Notes: generated from the sequence alone by a model not told the origin. 64,000 bases of DNA from Nevskiaceae bacterium (GCA_024234075.1 JACKOV010000005.1:1-64000), one strand, 5' to 3'. Positions 44,924-54,679 are shown, counted from the stretch's first letter. Made by a program: numbers and translations.

Positions 44924-46705
44924 ATGCCCACCGAGCATCAAGGCATCGAACTCCTGCCCGTCATCACGCTGCTTGCGGCCGGAGTCATTTGCGCACCACT
45001 GTTCAAGCGACTGGGCTTTGGCGCGGTCCTCGGATATCTGGCTGGTGGCATTGCGATCGGTCCGTTCGGCCTGCGCCTGTTCACTCATCCCGACTCGATC
45101 CTGCAGGTTGCCGAACTCGGAGTCGTGCTGTTTCTTTTCATCGTTGGCCTGGAGATGCGCCCATCGCGACTCTGGGAACTTCGCCGGCAGATATTCGGGC
45201 TCGGCTTGGCTCAAGTGCTCGGCTGCGCATTGTTGCTGACCGCCGTGGGTGTGGTTACCGGATTCTCAGTTGCACTCTCATTTGTCGTCGGGGCCGGATT
45301 CGTGATGACCTCGACCGCCATCGTGATGCAACTGCTCGAGGAGCGTCGCGAACTCAGCGCTCCCTCCGGCCAGCAAATCGTGTCGATACTGCTTCTCGAA
45401 GATCTGATGATCGTTCCCCTGCTGGCACTCATCGTCTTCCTTGCACCGATCGCACCAGGCAACAGCGCGCAGAACGCCGGTATCGACTGGACACAGGTTG
45501 GGATCGGAGCCGCGTCGATAGCAGGATTGCTCGTCGCCGGCCGTTACCTGCTCAACCCATTTTTCGGCGTGCTCGCCAACGCTCACGCCCGCGATGTCAT
45601 GACGGCGGCTGCCCTGCTGGTGGTGCTCGGTTCTGCGTACGTGATGCACCTTGGCGGCTTGTCGATGGCGATGGGAGCATTTCTCGCCGGAGTGTTGTTG
45701 TCGACGTCGACTTATCGGCACCAGCTGGAGGTCGACGTGGAGCCATTCCGCGGCATCCTGCTGGGCCTGTTCTTCCTTGCGGTCGGCATGTCGCTCGACC
45801 TGACCGTGGTCGGCGCGAACTGGCGGACCGTGCTCTTCTATGTTGTCGCCTTCATGGCCGTCAAGGCGCTCGCCGTCTACGCGATCGGGCGACTCTTCGG
45901 ATCTTCCAATGGCGAGGCGGTCGAGCGCGCAGTCATCATGGCGCAGGGTGGAGAGTTTGCCTTCGTACTGTATGCGGCCGCCGCAGCCACGGGCATCATC
46001 GACGCGGAACAGAACGCCGTTCTGACGTCCATCGTCATCCTGTCGATGGTGCTTACGCCTCTTGCCATCGCGCTCATGAACGCCGTCCGGAGCCGCATTC
46101 GACCGTCCACGGAAGGGTACGAACGTCCTGCGGGGCTCAACGGTACGGCACTGGTGATCGGCTTCGGACGAGTGGGCCAGATTGCAAGCCAGTTCCTGCT
46201 GGCGCGCGGCTATGACCTCTCGATCATCGACACCGACGTCGAGATGATCGACGCTGCACGCGATCTCGGCGTGCACGTGAACTACGGCGACGGGACACGC
46301 CTCGACATCCTGCGCGCTGCAGGAGCCGCGCAAGCTCGCGTCGTGCTCGTCTGCGTCGACAAGCCGGAGGATGGCACAAGGATCACTCAGCTCCTGAAAT
46401 CGGAGTTTCCGATCGTCCCGGTTCTCGCGCGGGCCATTGACCGACGTCAGAGCCTGGAACTGATCCAGGCTGGCGCAGACCTTCAGGTGCGCGAGACGTT
46501 CGAATCCGCCGTCGTGCTCGGAAGCGCCGCGCTCGCGAAGCTGGGAATACCGCCGGCCGAAATCCTGGAGATCACCGACCGGGTACGGCACCGGGACGCG
46601 GAGCGTTTGCAGCTGGAACTGGTGGCCGGGATCCATGCGGGGACGGCGCTTTTCGGCGCCGGACCCCCGCAATCGGGCGATGCCGGCTCGTCCACGGGAA
46701 ACTGA
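44924..46705 (+). CDS. KefB/KefC-type cation:proton antiporter
   Basis: A 593-aa monovalent cation:proton antiporter-2. Residues ~1-380 form about twelve membrane helices (GAVLGYLAGGIAIGPFGLRL, VLFLFIVGLEMRPSRLW are family signatures). A TrkA-N domain follows with the dinucleotide motif VIGFGRVGQIASQFLL. KefB/C are gated by glutathione adducts and acidify the cytoplasm to protect from electrophiles such as methylglyoxal. This fits an island of aldehyde- and ketone-reducing enzymes. The ATG at 44924 lies 4 bp after a short leader frame. Confidence 0.9.
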   Translation: MPTEHQGIELLPVITLLAAGVICAPLFKRLGFGAVLGYLAGGIAIGPFGLRLFTHPDSILQVAELGVVLFLFIVGLEMRPSRLWELRRQIFGLGLAQVLGCALLLTAVGVVTGFSVALSFVVGAGFVMTSTAIVMQLLEERRELSAPSGQQIVSILLLEDLMIVPLLALIVFLAPIAPGNSAQNAGIDWTQVGIGAASIAGLLVAGRYLLNPFFGVLANAHARDVMTAAALLVVLGSAYVMHLGGLSMAMGAFLAGVLLSTSTYRHQLEVDVEPFRGILLGLFFLAVGMSLDLTVVGANWRTVLFYVVAFMAVKALAVYAIGRLFGSSNGEAVERAVIMAQGGEFAFVLYAAAAATGIIDAEQNAVLTSIVILSMVLTPLAIALMNAVRSRIRPSTEGYERPAGLNGTALVIGFGRVGQIASQFLLARGYDLSIIDTDVEMIDAARDLGVHVNYGDGTRLDILRAAGAAQARVVLVCVDKPEDGTRITQLLKSEFPIVPVLARAIDRRQSLELIQAGADLQVRETFESAVVLGSAALAKLGIPPAEILEITDRVRHRDAERLQLELVAGIHAGTALFGAGPPQSGDAGSSTGN

Positions 46706-46760
46706 CTGACCCTGCTCAGTCGCTCCATGAGTCGCGGGTTCAGCGCGCGGCATTTGTGCA

Positions 46761-46821
46761 TCCGGTTCATCGACTCATCCGGATTGACCCACTTAATCAC
46801 CCGCCACCGCGGCGCTAGATT
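46761..46821 (+). promoter_or_regulatory. Shared island promoter P3
   Basis: A TTCATCGACTCATCCGGATTGACC segment precedes TAATC (46794-46798); TAGATT begins at 46816, a step of 22 bp. The segment between reads CCGCC-CCGCGGCG, like P1. It sits 38 bp before the alcohol dehydrogenase start. Confidence 0.5.
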
Positions 46822-46858
46822 GTCTGCAAGACATCCAGTTCGCTTCGAGAGGAACATC

Positions 46859-47896
46859 ATGCGCGCAACCCTGATGTACAAGGCCGGTGACGTCCGCGTC
46901 GAGAACATCGCAGACGCCACCCTTCAAGATCCCACCGATGCGCTGATCCGCATCACTCGCGCCTGCATCTGCGGCAGTGACCTGTGGCCGTACAAATTGA
47001 AGCAGCCGGATGGCAAGGGCCAGGGCATGGGCCATGAGGCGATCGGCGTGGTCGAGGCCATCGGCCGGAATGTGCGCACCGTGAAGGTCGGCGATGTGGT
47101 GGTGATGCCCTTCGCATACTCCGACGGCCGTTGCGATTTCTGTCATGAAGGTCTGCACACCGCTTGCGTGCACGGCGGATTCTTCGGCATCGGCGGCGAG
47201 GCCGGTGGCGCACAGGCCGAGGCACTGCGCATCCCGCAGGCAGACGGCACGCTCTACGCGCTCCCCGTCGGCGAAGACGATGCGCTGATGCCCTCGCTGC
47301 TGACGCTGTCGGACGTCATGGGCACCGGCCATCACGCCGCCGTCGTCGCCAGGGTCCGCAAGGGAAAGACGGCGGCGGTGATCGGCGACGGCGCGGTCGG
47401 GCTGTGCGGGGTGATTGCCGCAAAACGCCTTGGCGCCGAACAGATCATCCTCCTCGGCCGGCATCCGGATCGCATCGCATTGGCGAAACAGTTCGGCGCC
47501 ACGGACATCGTCAGCGAGCGCGACGAGGCTGCCGTCGAACGCGTGCGCGAACTCACCGGCGGCTTCGGCGTGCACTCGGTGCTGGAGTGTGTCGGCACCG
47601 GGCAGGCCATGGCGACCTCCATGGGCATCGCACGCGCGGGCGGCGCGATCGGTCGTGTCGGCGTACCGCACTACGAGTCCATCGCACAGGCGCAGCCGAT
47701 GTTCTATCGCAACATCATCGTCGGCGGCGGCCCCGCGCCGGTGCGCGCCTACATCGAGGAGCTGCTGCCCGACGTGCTCGAAGGCCGCATCCAACCTGGC
47801 CTCGTATTCGACCGCACGGTGGATCTCGATGGCGTACCCGACGGCTACCGCGCCATGGATGCACGCGAATCGATCAAGGTCATGGTCAAGCCATGA
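46859..47896 (+). CDS. Zinc-dependent alcohol dehydrogenase family protein
   Basis: A 345-aa MDR enzyme. Catalytic zinc ligands are in CICGSDLWPY and GMGHEAIGVVE. The structural-zinc loop SDGRCDFCHEGLHTAC keeps three of four Cys, an Asp standing for the first. The Rossmann motif is VIGDGAVGLCGV. It lacks a leader, so cytoplasmic, in contrast to the Tat-exported relative at 52754. Promoter P3 lies just upstream. The last ~20 codons are duplicated in the broken gene at 49857. Confidence 0.9.
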   Translation: MRATLMYKAGDVRVENIADATLQDPTDALIRITRACICGSDLWPYKLKQPDGKGQGMGHEAIGVVEAIGRNVRTVKVGDVVVMPFAYSDGRCDFCHEGLHTACVHGGFFGIGGEAGGAQAEALRIPQADGTLYALPVGEDDALMPSLLTLSDVMGTGHHAAVVARVRKGKTAAVIGDGAVGLCGVIAAKRLGAEQIILLGRHPDRIALAKQFGATDIVSERDEAAVERVRELTGGFGVHSVLECVGTGQAMATSMGIARAGGAIGRVGVPHYESIAQAQPMFYRNIIVGGGPAPVRAYIEELLPDVLEGRIQPGLVFDRTVDLDGVPDGYRAMDARESIKVMVKP

Positions 47897-47909
47897 AGGA
47901 GAGCGAACA

Positions 47910-49742
47910 ATGTCACCTGTAAGCAATTCAAGCCCTTCGCTGCACCAGACCTCCTATCCCGGCGGGAAGTGGGAGCCCGGCCCCGCACGCTATGGCCACG
48001 TCATCGAGAAGGATGTCGCCGTGCCGATGTCCGACGGCGTGTCGCTGATGGCCTCGATCGCCTATCCCACTGACCCGAAGACGGGCAAGCGCGCGTCCGG
48101 GCGTTTCCCTGTGGTGATCGAGCACACGCCGTATGTGAATCTCGGTCGTGGCGAACTGCAGCCCATTACCTACCTGACCGATCATGGCTATATCGTCGCC
48201 ATCGTCTGGATGCGCGGCATGGGCAAATCCGGCGGCGCCGTGGATTTTTATGGCGTGCGCGACCGCGAGGATGGAGCATCGCTGGTACGCTGGGCGGCGA
48301 AGGACGTATCCGGGACGGATGGCCGCGTCGCGCTGGTCGGCTGTTCATTCCCGGCGGGTCATGCGCTCGGCGATGCTGCGGCCGTCGGCCCGAATTCGCC
48401 GCTGAAAGCCGTGGTGGCGTCCTGCAACGCGTTTGACTCCGTCGGCCGCGGCGCCTGGTTCAAGAACGGTCTGCCGACGGCCAATTACTGGCGCTTCACC
48501 GGCAGCCTTCCGGCGATCGCCGGCGGCGGCGACGCGACGCGTGCTTTTGCGAAGGAAATGGGCGAACTTGGGCGAGCCGGTACGCCGGACGGCCCGGCAC
48601 TGGACGCCGGCTTCTGGACTGATCGCGCCCCGACTAGGCTGGCAGCCGATGTGGTCCGCAATGGTGTGCCGGTCCTGTTATGGTCGGGCTACAAGGATCT
48701 GTTTCCGGAGCCGGTTCTGCGCAGCTTCGTGGCCTTCCAAAACGCCGCTGCCGGGAAGCCGATCTGGGATCCCATCGGGGAGGGACGAAAACTCTCGCCG
48801 CGCTATCAGTTGCTGATGGGCGACTGGACGCATGCCGAGGGACTCGACATCGGCCTCTATCTCCAGTGGCTCGATACCTGGGTGAAGGGCGTCGACACCG
48901 GCCTTCGGGACTCTGCCGCGCCGCTCCACCTCTTCGAGGGTGGTACAGGGCGATGGGTCAACGTCGCACGCTTCCCGATCACGGAGGTTTACACCAAATT
49001 CTTCCCGAACGGCGAGCGGCTGGATCGTCAGTCGGGTGCGGTCGCGACTGCGTCGCTCGTCTACGGCCAGCCAGATCGGGGTGGCTGGATGCTGCGCTTC
49101 TCGACGGGGCCACTGCCCGAGGGGGCAACAATCGCCGGCCCGTTCAGCGCGACGATAACGGCCGCCTCCAGCAACACCAACATGGTGCTGATCGGCAAGC
49201 TATATGACGTCGCCCCGGATGGAAGCGAGACGCAGATATCCGAAGCCGGGATGCTCGGCAGCCAGTCTACGCTCGACGATGCGCGATCCTGGAAGAATGC
49301 TGCGGGCGACGTGATCTTCCCCTGGCCCAAGCAGGATCGCGACATTCCGTTGGTTCCGGGCAAGGAAGGACGCTTCGTCCTCGGCTTCATCCCAGTCGTG
49401 TGGGGAATCGCGCCAGGGCATGCGCTGCGGCTCGACCTGATGACCGCCAATCCGACGACCCTCTGCAAGGAGGACGGCCTGCCGACCGACAAGGCGGCAC
49501 AGACATTCTGCGGCCTCACAGATCCCCAGAAGCTTACCGTACCCGGCGGCACCTATACGCTGCGCCTGGGTGCTGAGGGCACCGTGCTCCATCTGCCGCT
49601 GCTGCCATACAAGGCGCTGCCGGCGGCGCGCGCGGGAACGCTGCCGACCGGTTGGAACGAGTCTGCCCATGCGCTCGCACCAACCGACATTGTCTATCCG
49701 CTCGATTGGGGCACGCCGGGTGCGGGGTCGCCGAAACGCTGA
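47910..49742 (+). CDS. CocE/NonD-type alpha/beta hydrolase
   Basis: A 610-aa serine hydrolase of the X-Pro dipeptidyl-peptidase/CocE family, cleaving acyl esters or amides. The N-terminal fold starts VPMSDGVSLMASIAYP, with VVIEHTPYVN and the oxyanion loop MRGMGKSGG. The nucleophile is Ser in VGCSFPAG (usual GxSYxG). The Asp is likely in LLWSGYKDLF and the His in GDWTHAEG. A jelly-roll PepX_C domain fills the C-terminus. AAGGAG precedes the ATG. No signal peptide. Follows the ADH gene by 13 bp. Confidence 0.87.
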   Translation: MSPVSNSSPSLHQTSYPGGKWEPGPARYGHVIEKDVAVPMSDGVSLMASIAYPTDPKTGKRASGRFPVVIEHTPYVNLGRGELQPITYLTDHGYIVAIVWMRGMGKSGGAVDFYGVRDREDGASLVRWAAKDVSGTDGRVALVGCSFPAGHALGDAAAVGPNSPLKAVVASCNAFDSVGRGAWFKNGLPTANYWRFTGSLPAIAGGGDATRAFAKEMGELGRAGTPDGPALDAGFWTDRAPTRLAADVVRNGVPVLLWSGYKDLFPEPVLRSFVAFQNAAAGKPIWDPIGEGRKLSPRYQLLMGDWTHAEGLDIGLYLQWLDTWVKGVDTGLRDSAAPLHLFEGGTGRWVNVARFPITEVYTKFFPNGERLDRQSGAVATASLVYGQPDRGGWMLRFSTGPLPEGATIAGPFSATITAASSNTNMVLIGKLYDVAPDGSETQISEAGMLGSQSTLDDARSWKNAAGDVIFPWPKQDRDIPLVPGKEGRFVLGFIPVVWGIAPGHALRLDLMTANPTTLCKEDGLPTDKAAQTFCGLTDPQKLTVPGGTYTLRLGAEGTVLHLPLLPYKALPAARAGTLPTGWNESAHALAPTDIVYPLDWGTPGAGSPKR

Positions 49743-49755
49743 CGGAGCTACGGAC

Positions 49756-49919
49756 ATGCAGATCAAGGACAATGTGGCGCTGATTACGGGCGGAAGCTCC
49801 GGGATCGGCTTTGGAACGGCACGACGGATGCTCGACGAAGGCGCATCCGTGATGGTGTGCCCGACGGCTACCGTGCGATGGACGCGCGTGAATCCATCAA
49901 AGTCATGGTGAAACCATAA
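49756..49919 (+). pseudogene. SDR start fused to ADH end
   Basis: The first 33 codons are a short-chain dehydrogenase (NVALITGGSSGIGFGTARRM). At about 49857 the sequence switches to a near copy of the last ~20 codons of the alcohol dehydrogenase at 46859 (PDGYRAMDARESIKVMVKP), in another frame, so the SDR frame stops at 49911 and the ADH frame at 49919. Similarity to the 47832-47945 segment continues through the ribosome site into the first codons of the next gene. It records a deletion after duplication of an ADH gene. Confidence 0.8.
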
Positions 49920-49933
49920 AGGAGAACACTCCC

Positions 49934-50845
49934 ATGTCGCCCGCGAGCAAGACCAGCCCTTCCCTGCTGCTGAACAACGGCGTCGCGATGCCGGCACTCG
50001 GCCTCGGTGTCTACCTCGCCCCCGCGGAGCAGGCCGCCGACGCCGTCAGCACGGCCATCCAGAGCGGCTACCGTCTCGTCGACACCGCCTCGGCGTACCT
50101 GAACGAGCGCGCGGTCGGCAAAGGCATCCGCGCGAGCGGCGTGCCCCGCCACGAGCTGTTCATCACCACCAAGCTGTGGCCAGGACAGTACGGCTACGAG
50201 GCAGCGATGCGCGGCTTCGAAGGAAGCCTGTCACGTCTCGGTCTCGACTACATCGACCTGTACCTGCTGCACTGGCCCGTGCCCACCCACTTCGCCGCCA
50301 CCGTCCAGGCGTACAGGGCGATGGACAAGCTCCGGGCCGACGGCCGCATTCGCGCCATCGGCGTCTGCAACTTCCTGCCCCACCACTTGCAGACCCTGCG
50401 GGAGCAGACCGGACTGGTGCCCGCCGTGAACCAGATCGAGCTGAACCCGTTCTACACCCAACCGGAGAGTCGCGCCGCGCACGCCAGACTCGGCATCGTC
50501 ACGCAGGCGTGGGCGCCCATCGGCGGCACGTACCTGCGCAACAAGAATGCCGTCACCAAGGGAGCCGACACGCCGCTGAAGCACCCGCTCATCACCGGGC
50601 TGGCCGGGAAGTACGGCAAATCGCCCGCACAGGTCGTCATCCGATGGCATCTGGATCACGGCTTTTCGGCCATTCCCAAATCCGTGCATGCGGAGCGCAT
50701 CGTCGAGAACTTCGATGTGTTCGACTTCGCGCTCACCGCCGAGGAGGTTGCGCGCATCGACGCCCTCGACACGGGCGCGCGTGCCGGCGGCGATCCCGAA
50801 ACCTTCACCGCCGCGTCGTATCCGACCGACGTCGACGCCCAGTGA
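49934..50845 (+). CDS. Aldo-keto reductase, cytoplasmic
   Basis: A 303-aa AKR without leader. The catalytic tetrad sits in DTASAYLNE (Asp, Tyr), TTKLW (Lys) and LLHWP (His); AIPKSVHAERI binds NADPH. It resembles the 2,5-diketo-gluconate reductase branch and is the cytoplasmic relative of the Tat-type enzymes at 32761 and 59188. Its first residues (MSPASKTSPSL) resemble the start of the hydrolase at 47910, the mark of an exchanged 5' end. GGAG lies 9 nt before the ATG. Confidence 0.9.
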   Translation: MSPASKTSPSLLLNNGVAMPALGLGVYLAPAEQAADAVSTAIQSGYRLVDTASAYLNERAVGKGIRASGVPRHELFITTKLWPGQYGYEAAMRGFEGSLSRLGLDYIDLYLLHWPVPTHFAATVQAYRAMDKLRADGRIRAIGVCNFLPHHLQTLREQTGLVPAVNQIELNPFYTQPESRAAHARLGIVTQAWAPIGGTYLRNKNAVTKGADTPLKHPLITGLAGKYGKSPAQVVIRWHLDHGFSAIPKSVHAERIVENFDVFDFALTAEEVARIDALDTGARAGGDPETFTAASYPTDVDAQ

Positions 50846-50865
50846 CACTGAATGAGGAACGCCCC

Positions 50866-51804
50866 ATGCGCACACGCACCATCGGCAGCATCGAGGTCTC
50901 CGCGGTCGGCTTCGGAGCCATGGGCTTCAGCCATGGTTACGGCCCCAGCGTCGGCGAAGACGAAGCCATCAACCTCATCCGGCAGCCCCACGAGTTGGGC
51001 TGCACCTTCTTCGACACCGCAGAGGGCTACGGCGCGGGCCACAACGAAAGGCTCCTCGGCCGGGCACTGGCCCCGATACGGGACAAGGTGGTCATCGCCA
51101 CCAAGTTCGTGATCCCCAGCGCCGCCGACGAAGCCGACCTGAACCGGCAGATCCGCCAGCATCTCGACACGTCCTTGAAGCGCCTCGGAACCGACCGCAT
51201 CGATCTGTACTACCAGCACCGCAATCCCGGTTCGATACCGGTGGAGGCCGTCGCCCGCGTGATGGGCGAGCTCATCGGCGAAGGCAGGATCCGCGGCTGG
51301 GGCCAGTCCCAGGTCAGCGAGGGCAAGGTGCGCCGCGCCCACGCGGTGACGCCGGTCACCGCGGTTCAGTCCGAATACTCGATGATGGAGCGCATGTTCG
51401 AGGCGGACGTGATTCCCGCCTGCGGTGAACTGGGAATCGGATTCGTTCCCTTCAGCCCGCTCAGCTCCGGGTTCCTGTCCGGGAAGTACCACCCCGAACA
51501 GACCTACACCGGGGACGACGTGCGCCGCGTCATCACCCGGTTCACGCCCGAGAACATGCGCGCCAACCAGCCGCTGCTGGAGCTGCTGTGCGGCTGCGCC
51601 GAGAACAAAGGTTCCACACCCGCACAGATCGCGCTCGCCTGGATGCTGCATAAGTACGACTACCTCGTGCCGATCCCAGGCATGCGCAGCCTGGACCGCA
51701 TCAGCGAGAACCTTGGTGCCGCCGAAATCACCTTGACTGGCGACGAGTTCGAACGCATCGAAGCCCGACTCGCCGACATCGCAAGACTGGCCAACATGAA
51801 GTGA
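50866..51804 (+). CDS. Aldo-keto reductase, YakC/Tas-like
   Basis: A 312-aa AKR of a different subfamily (AKR13-like). Asp and Tyr are in FFDTAEGYGAGHNE, Lys in IATKF, His in YYQHRNP. The C-terminal cofactor segment is IPGMRSLDRISEN. It begins 20 bp after the previous AKR gene and is probably co-transcribed. Extended upstream frames overlap the preceding AKR and are ignored. Confidence 0.9.
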   Translation: MRTRTIGSIEVSAVGFGAMGFSHGYGPSVGEDEAINLIRQPHELGCTFFDTAEGYGAGHNERLLGRALAPIRDKVVIATKFVIPSAADEADLNRQIRQHLDTSLKRLGTDRIDLYYQHRNPGSIPVEAVARVMGELIGEGRIRGWGQSQVSEGKVRRAHAVTPVTAVQSEYSMMERMFEADVIPACGELGIGFVPFSPLSSGFLSGKYHPEQTYTGDDVRRVITRFTPENMRANQPLLELLCGCAENKGSTPAQIALAWMLHKYDYLVPIPGMRSLDRISENLGAAEITLTGDEFERIEARLADIARLANMK

Positions 51805-51901
51805 ACGACCGGGCCCGCCTGGAGAGAGATACGCATCGGCGCCAGCCCCGACAGCTTGACTTGATGCCTTCCACTTCCAACTTCACTGCGGGAGCACGAC
51901 G

Positions 51902-52663
51902 ATGAACATCTCGTTCAAGAATCAGGTGGCCTTCGTGACCGGCGGTGCCGGGGGTATCGGCTACGCGACGGCGCGGGCCTTCGCTGAAGCCGGTGCGGCC
52001 GTGAGCATCGCCGGTGATCATGAAGACGCCGCCAAGTCGGCAGCAGCCACACTGACCAAGGCGGGACATCGCGCGCTGGGCCTGCGCTGCGACGTCGCTG
52101 ACGAAGCGTCGGTTGCGGCAGCAATCGACGCGACGGTCGGCGTATTCGGTCGCCTCGACTTCGCTTACAACAATGCCGGCTTGCATGCGCCCAGCGTCGA
52201 GACGGCCGATGCGCTGGCGAAGGATTTCGATCGTGTGATCGCAGTTAACCTGCGCGGCGTCTGGGCCTGCATGAAGCACGAACTGCGCCAGATGCGCAAG
52301 CAGGGCAGCGGCGCGATCGTCAACTGCTCGTCGCAAAGCGGTCTGGCCGGCATCGCCGGACTTGCGGCCTATACGGCATCCAAGCACGGCGTGGTCGGGC
52401 TGACCAAGGCGGCCGCACTCGAGTACGCACGCAAGGGCATTCGCATCAACGTGATCTGTCCCGGCACCGTCGATACACCCATGGTTGCGAAGGCCATGGC
52501 GGACCATCCGGCGGAAATGCAGGCGGTCATCGATGACATCCCGCTCGGCCGGATGGGAACGCCGGAGGAAATCGCCTCGGCCGTGCTGTGGCTCTGCAGC
52601 CCAGGCGCCGGCTTCATGATCGGCCAGGTCGTCGCGCCCGATGGCGGATACACCGCCCGATGA
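51902..52663 (+). CDS. SDR-family oxidoreductase (glucose dehydrogenase-like)
   Basis: A 253-aa classical SDR. TGGAGGIG binds the cofactor, NNAG and the CSS-QSG serine with YTASK complete the site, and the end reads GQVVAPDGGYTAR. It is paralogous to the SDR at 56478 (shared VWACMKHELR and AVLWLCSPGA). GGGAGCA precedes the ATG by about 8 nt. Upstream, 51805-51901 has no gene. Confidence 0.9.
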   Translation: MNISFKNQVAFVTGGAGGIGYATARAFAEAGAAVSIAGDHEDAAKSAAATLTKAGHRALGLRCDVADEASVAAAIDATVGVFGRLDFAYNNAGLHAPSVETADALAKDFDRVIAVNLRGVWACMKHELRQMRKQGSGAIVNCSSQSGLAGIAGLAAYTASKHGVVGLTKAAALEYARKGIRINVICPGTVDTPMVAKAMADHPAEMQAVIDDIPLGRMGTPEEIASAVLWLCSPGAGFMIGQVVAPDGGYTAR

Positions 52664-52753
52664 ACAGCCACGGCGATCAACCGAGGAACGCACTTTCGGA
52701 GAACACCCCGTGGTTGCCTGATTGCTGGCACCCCGATCGGATGGAGTTCAATC

Positions 52754-53950
52754 ATGATCTCGCGACGTGAATTCAACACACACATCACCGCCGCCGCAGC
52801 CGGCGTAGCCCTCGCGCAGAACACCGCGTTCCCAGCCGAAGTCGCAGAGGCGAGAGGCTCGGCGCCTGCCAGCGGGTCGCGGAAGATGCGTGCAGCGCAG
52901 ATGACCACCTTTCGCAGTCCGCTGCAGGTGGCCGAGGTTCCAGTCATGGCGCCGCGAAGCGATGGCGCCGTGATACAGGTCGAGGCGAGCGGAATCTGCC
53001 GCAGCGACTGGCACTACTGGAACCAGGACTGGACATGGATGGGCGTCAATATCCCTCTTCCCGCGGTAATGGGTCATGAGGTTGGGGGCGTTGTCGTGGA
53101 AGTCGGGCGCGACGTACGCACTGTCAAAGTCGGCGACCGCGTGACGATCCCATTTCACGAATCCGACGGCACGTGTCCGCAGTGCCGTGCGGGGTTTCAG
53201 AATCTCTGTGACCACGGGGTGAAATTCGCGGTCGATCGGACGGGGGGGTGGGCGCAGTACGTCATCATCACCGCGGCGGACCTGAATTGCATCCGGTTGC
53301 CCGAAGGCGTTGACAGCCTTTCCGCCGCCGCGCTGGGTTGCCGGTTCATGACTTCCTATCGGGCCACCGTCCATCGCGGGCGCGTGCAGCCTGGCCAGTG
53401 GGTTGCCGTGCATGGATGCGGCGGCATTGGCCTTTCGGCGGTGCAGATCGCTGCGACGATGGATGCGAGGGTTGTTGCCATCGACATCGACGACCGCAAA
53501 CTGGCAAAGGCCCGCGACGAAGGCGCGGTCACCACGATCGACGCTCGCGGCCTTACGGCCGATCAGGTAGGGCAAGCCGTCAAGGAAGCGACGGGCGGAG
53601 GTGTTCACGTTTCGATCGACGGGCTGGGCCGCGCCTTCACGGCACAGCAGTCGATCCTGTCGCTGCGCAAGCGCGGCCGTCATGTCCAAGTCGGGCTCAC
53701 CTCACAGGAGGAGCGCGGAATGGTTTCAATCCCGATCGATTTTCTTGTCAACAGTGAGTTCGAAGTGGTGGGTTCACTCGGTAATCCGCAGCCGAACTAC
53801 CCCGAACTACTCACGCTTGTCGCAAAGGGCAAACTCAATCCGGCCCGACTCGTCACGCGCCAAATCGCTTTGGAAGATGTGACCGACACGCTGCAGCGGA
53901 TGACGCGCTTCGACACGGTCGGCTTTGAGGTCATTACACGGTTCGGCTGA
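52754..53950 (+). CDS. Zinc alcohol dehydrogenase with Tat-like leader
   Basis: A 398-aa MDR enzyme with an N-terminal leader MISRREFNTHITAAAAGVAL, cleavage near ALAQ. Catalytic zinc ligands are in GICRSDWHYW and VMGHEVGGVV. The structural-zinc loop SDGTCPQCRAGFQNLC has three Cys, as in the ADH at 46859. The Rossmann motif is VHGCGGIGLSAVQI. The leader suggests Tat export with NAD bound; if not exported it would be a cytosolic enzyme with an unusual tail. Confidence 0.87.
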   Translation: MISRREFNTHITAAAAGVALAQNTAFPAEVAEARGSAPASGSRKMRAAQMTTFRSPLQVAEVPVMAPRSDGAVIQVEASGICRSDWHYWNQDWTWMGVNIPLPAVMGHEVGGVVVEVGRDVRTVKVGDRVTIPFHESDGTCPQCRAGFQNLCDHGVKFAVDRTGGWAQYVIITAADLNCIRLPEGVDSLSAAALGCRFMTSYRATVHRGRVQPGQWVAVHGCGGIGLSAVQIAATMDARVVAIDIDDRKLAKARDEGAVTTIDARGLTADQVGQAVKEATGGGVHVSIDGLGRAFTAQQSILSLRKRGRHVQVGLTSQEERGMVSIPIDFLVNSEFEVVGSLGNPQPNYPELLTLVAKGKLNPARLVTRQIALEDVTDTLQRMTRFDTVGFEVITRFG

Positions 53951-53973
53951 TCTGCGCGTAAGAGGGGTTCGAC

Positions 53974-54624
53974 ATGAGAGTGGGAATTCTGGGTTCGGGC
54001 CAGGTCGCACAATCGCTTGCCAACGGGTTTCTTGCCTTGGGCCATGAGGTCATGCTCGGCTCGCGCGAGCCCGGCAATCCAGCCTCTGCAAAGTGGGCGC
54101 AGGCTGCAGGCGCCAAGGTCAGTGGGGGCACCTTCGCACAGGCGGCGGCCTTCGGCGACCTCCTCGTGCTGGCGACGCTGGGCACGGCGACGCCGCATGC
54201 CATCGAGATGGCGGGACTGCGGCACTTCGACGAGAAACTTGTCTTGGATGTCACCAACCCGCTCGACTTCTCCCACGGCAAACCGCCTGCGCTGGTGGGG
54301 GCTCCAGGAAGTTCGGCTGGAGAAACCCATCAGCGGTTGCTGCCAAAGGCCAGGATCGTCAAGACCTTCAACACCGTCGGCAACGCGCTGTTCTTTCGTC
54401 CGAAGCTTCAAGGGGGCGTGCGCGGAGACATGTTTCTGTGCGGCGATGACGCCGGCGCCAAAGAGCGCACGGCGGACCTGATTCGAGCATTCGGCTGGGA
54501 GCCCATTGATATCGGCGGTATCGATGCCTCGCACTATCTGGAGGCGACCTGCATGGTCTGGATTCTTAATGCCATGAGAAACAACGATTGGAATCGGGCG
54601 TTCAAACTCGTTCCAGCAGCCTGA
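53974..54624 (+). CDS. NADP-dependent F420 reductase-like oxidoreductase, cytoplasmic
   Basis: A 216-aa protein of the F420_oxidored type. The N-terminal Rossmann motif is VGILGSGQVAQSLANGF with GSREP for NADP phosphate. Later blocks are LVLATLG, LVLDVTNPLDF and ARIVKTFNTVGNALFF. In Proteobacteria these act on other substrates than F420. A second, Tat-exported member is at 58223. It follows the ADH gene by 23 bp with GAGGGG before the ATG. Confidence 0.87.
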   Translation: MRVGILGSGQVAQSLANGFLALGHEVMLGSREPGNPASAKWAQAAGAKVSGGTFAQAAAFGDLLVLATLGTATPHAIEMAGLRHFDEKLVLDVTNPLDFSHGKPPALVGAPGSSAGETHQRLLPKARIVKTFNTVGNALFFRPKLQGGVRGDMFLCGDDAGAKERTADLIRAFGWEPIDIGGIDASHYLEATCMVWILNAMRNNDWNRAFKLVPAA

Positions 54625-54679
54625 CGCAACGAGCAACCTTCAAGAGCGCGACAGACGCGATAAGGATTCGGACGACGCA

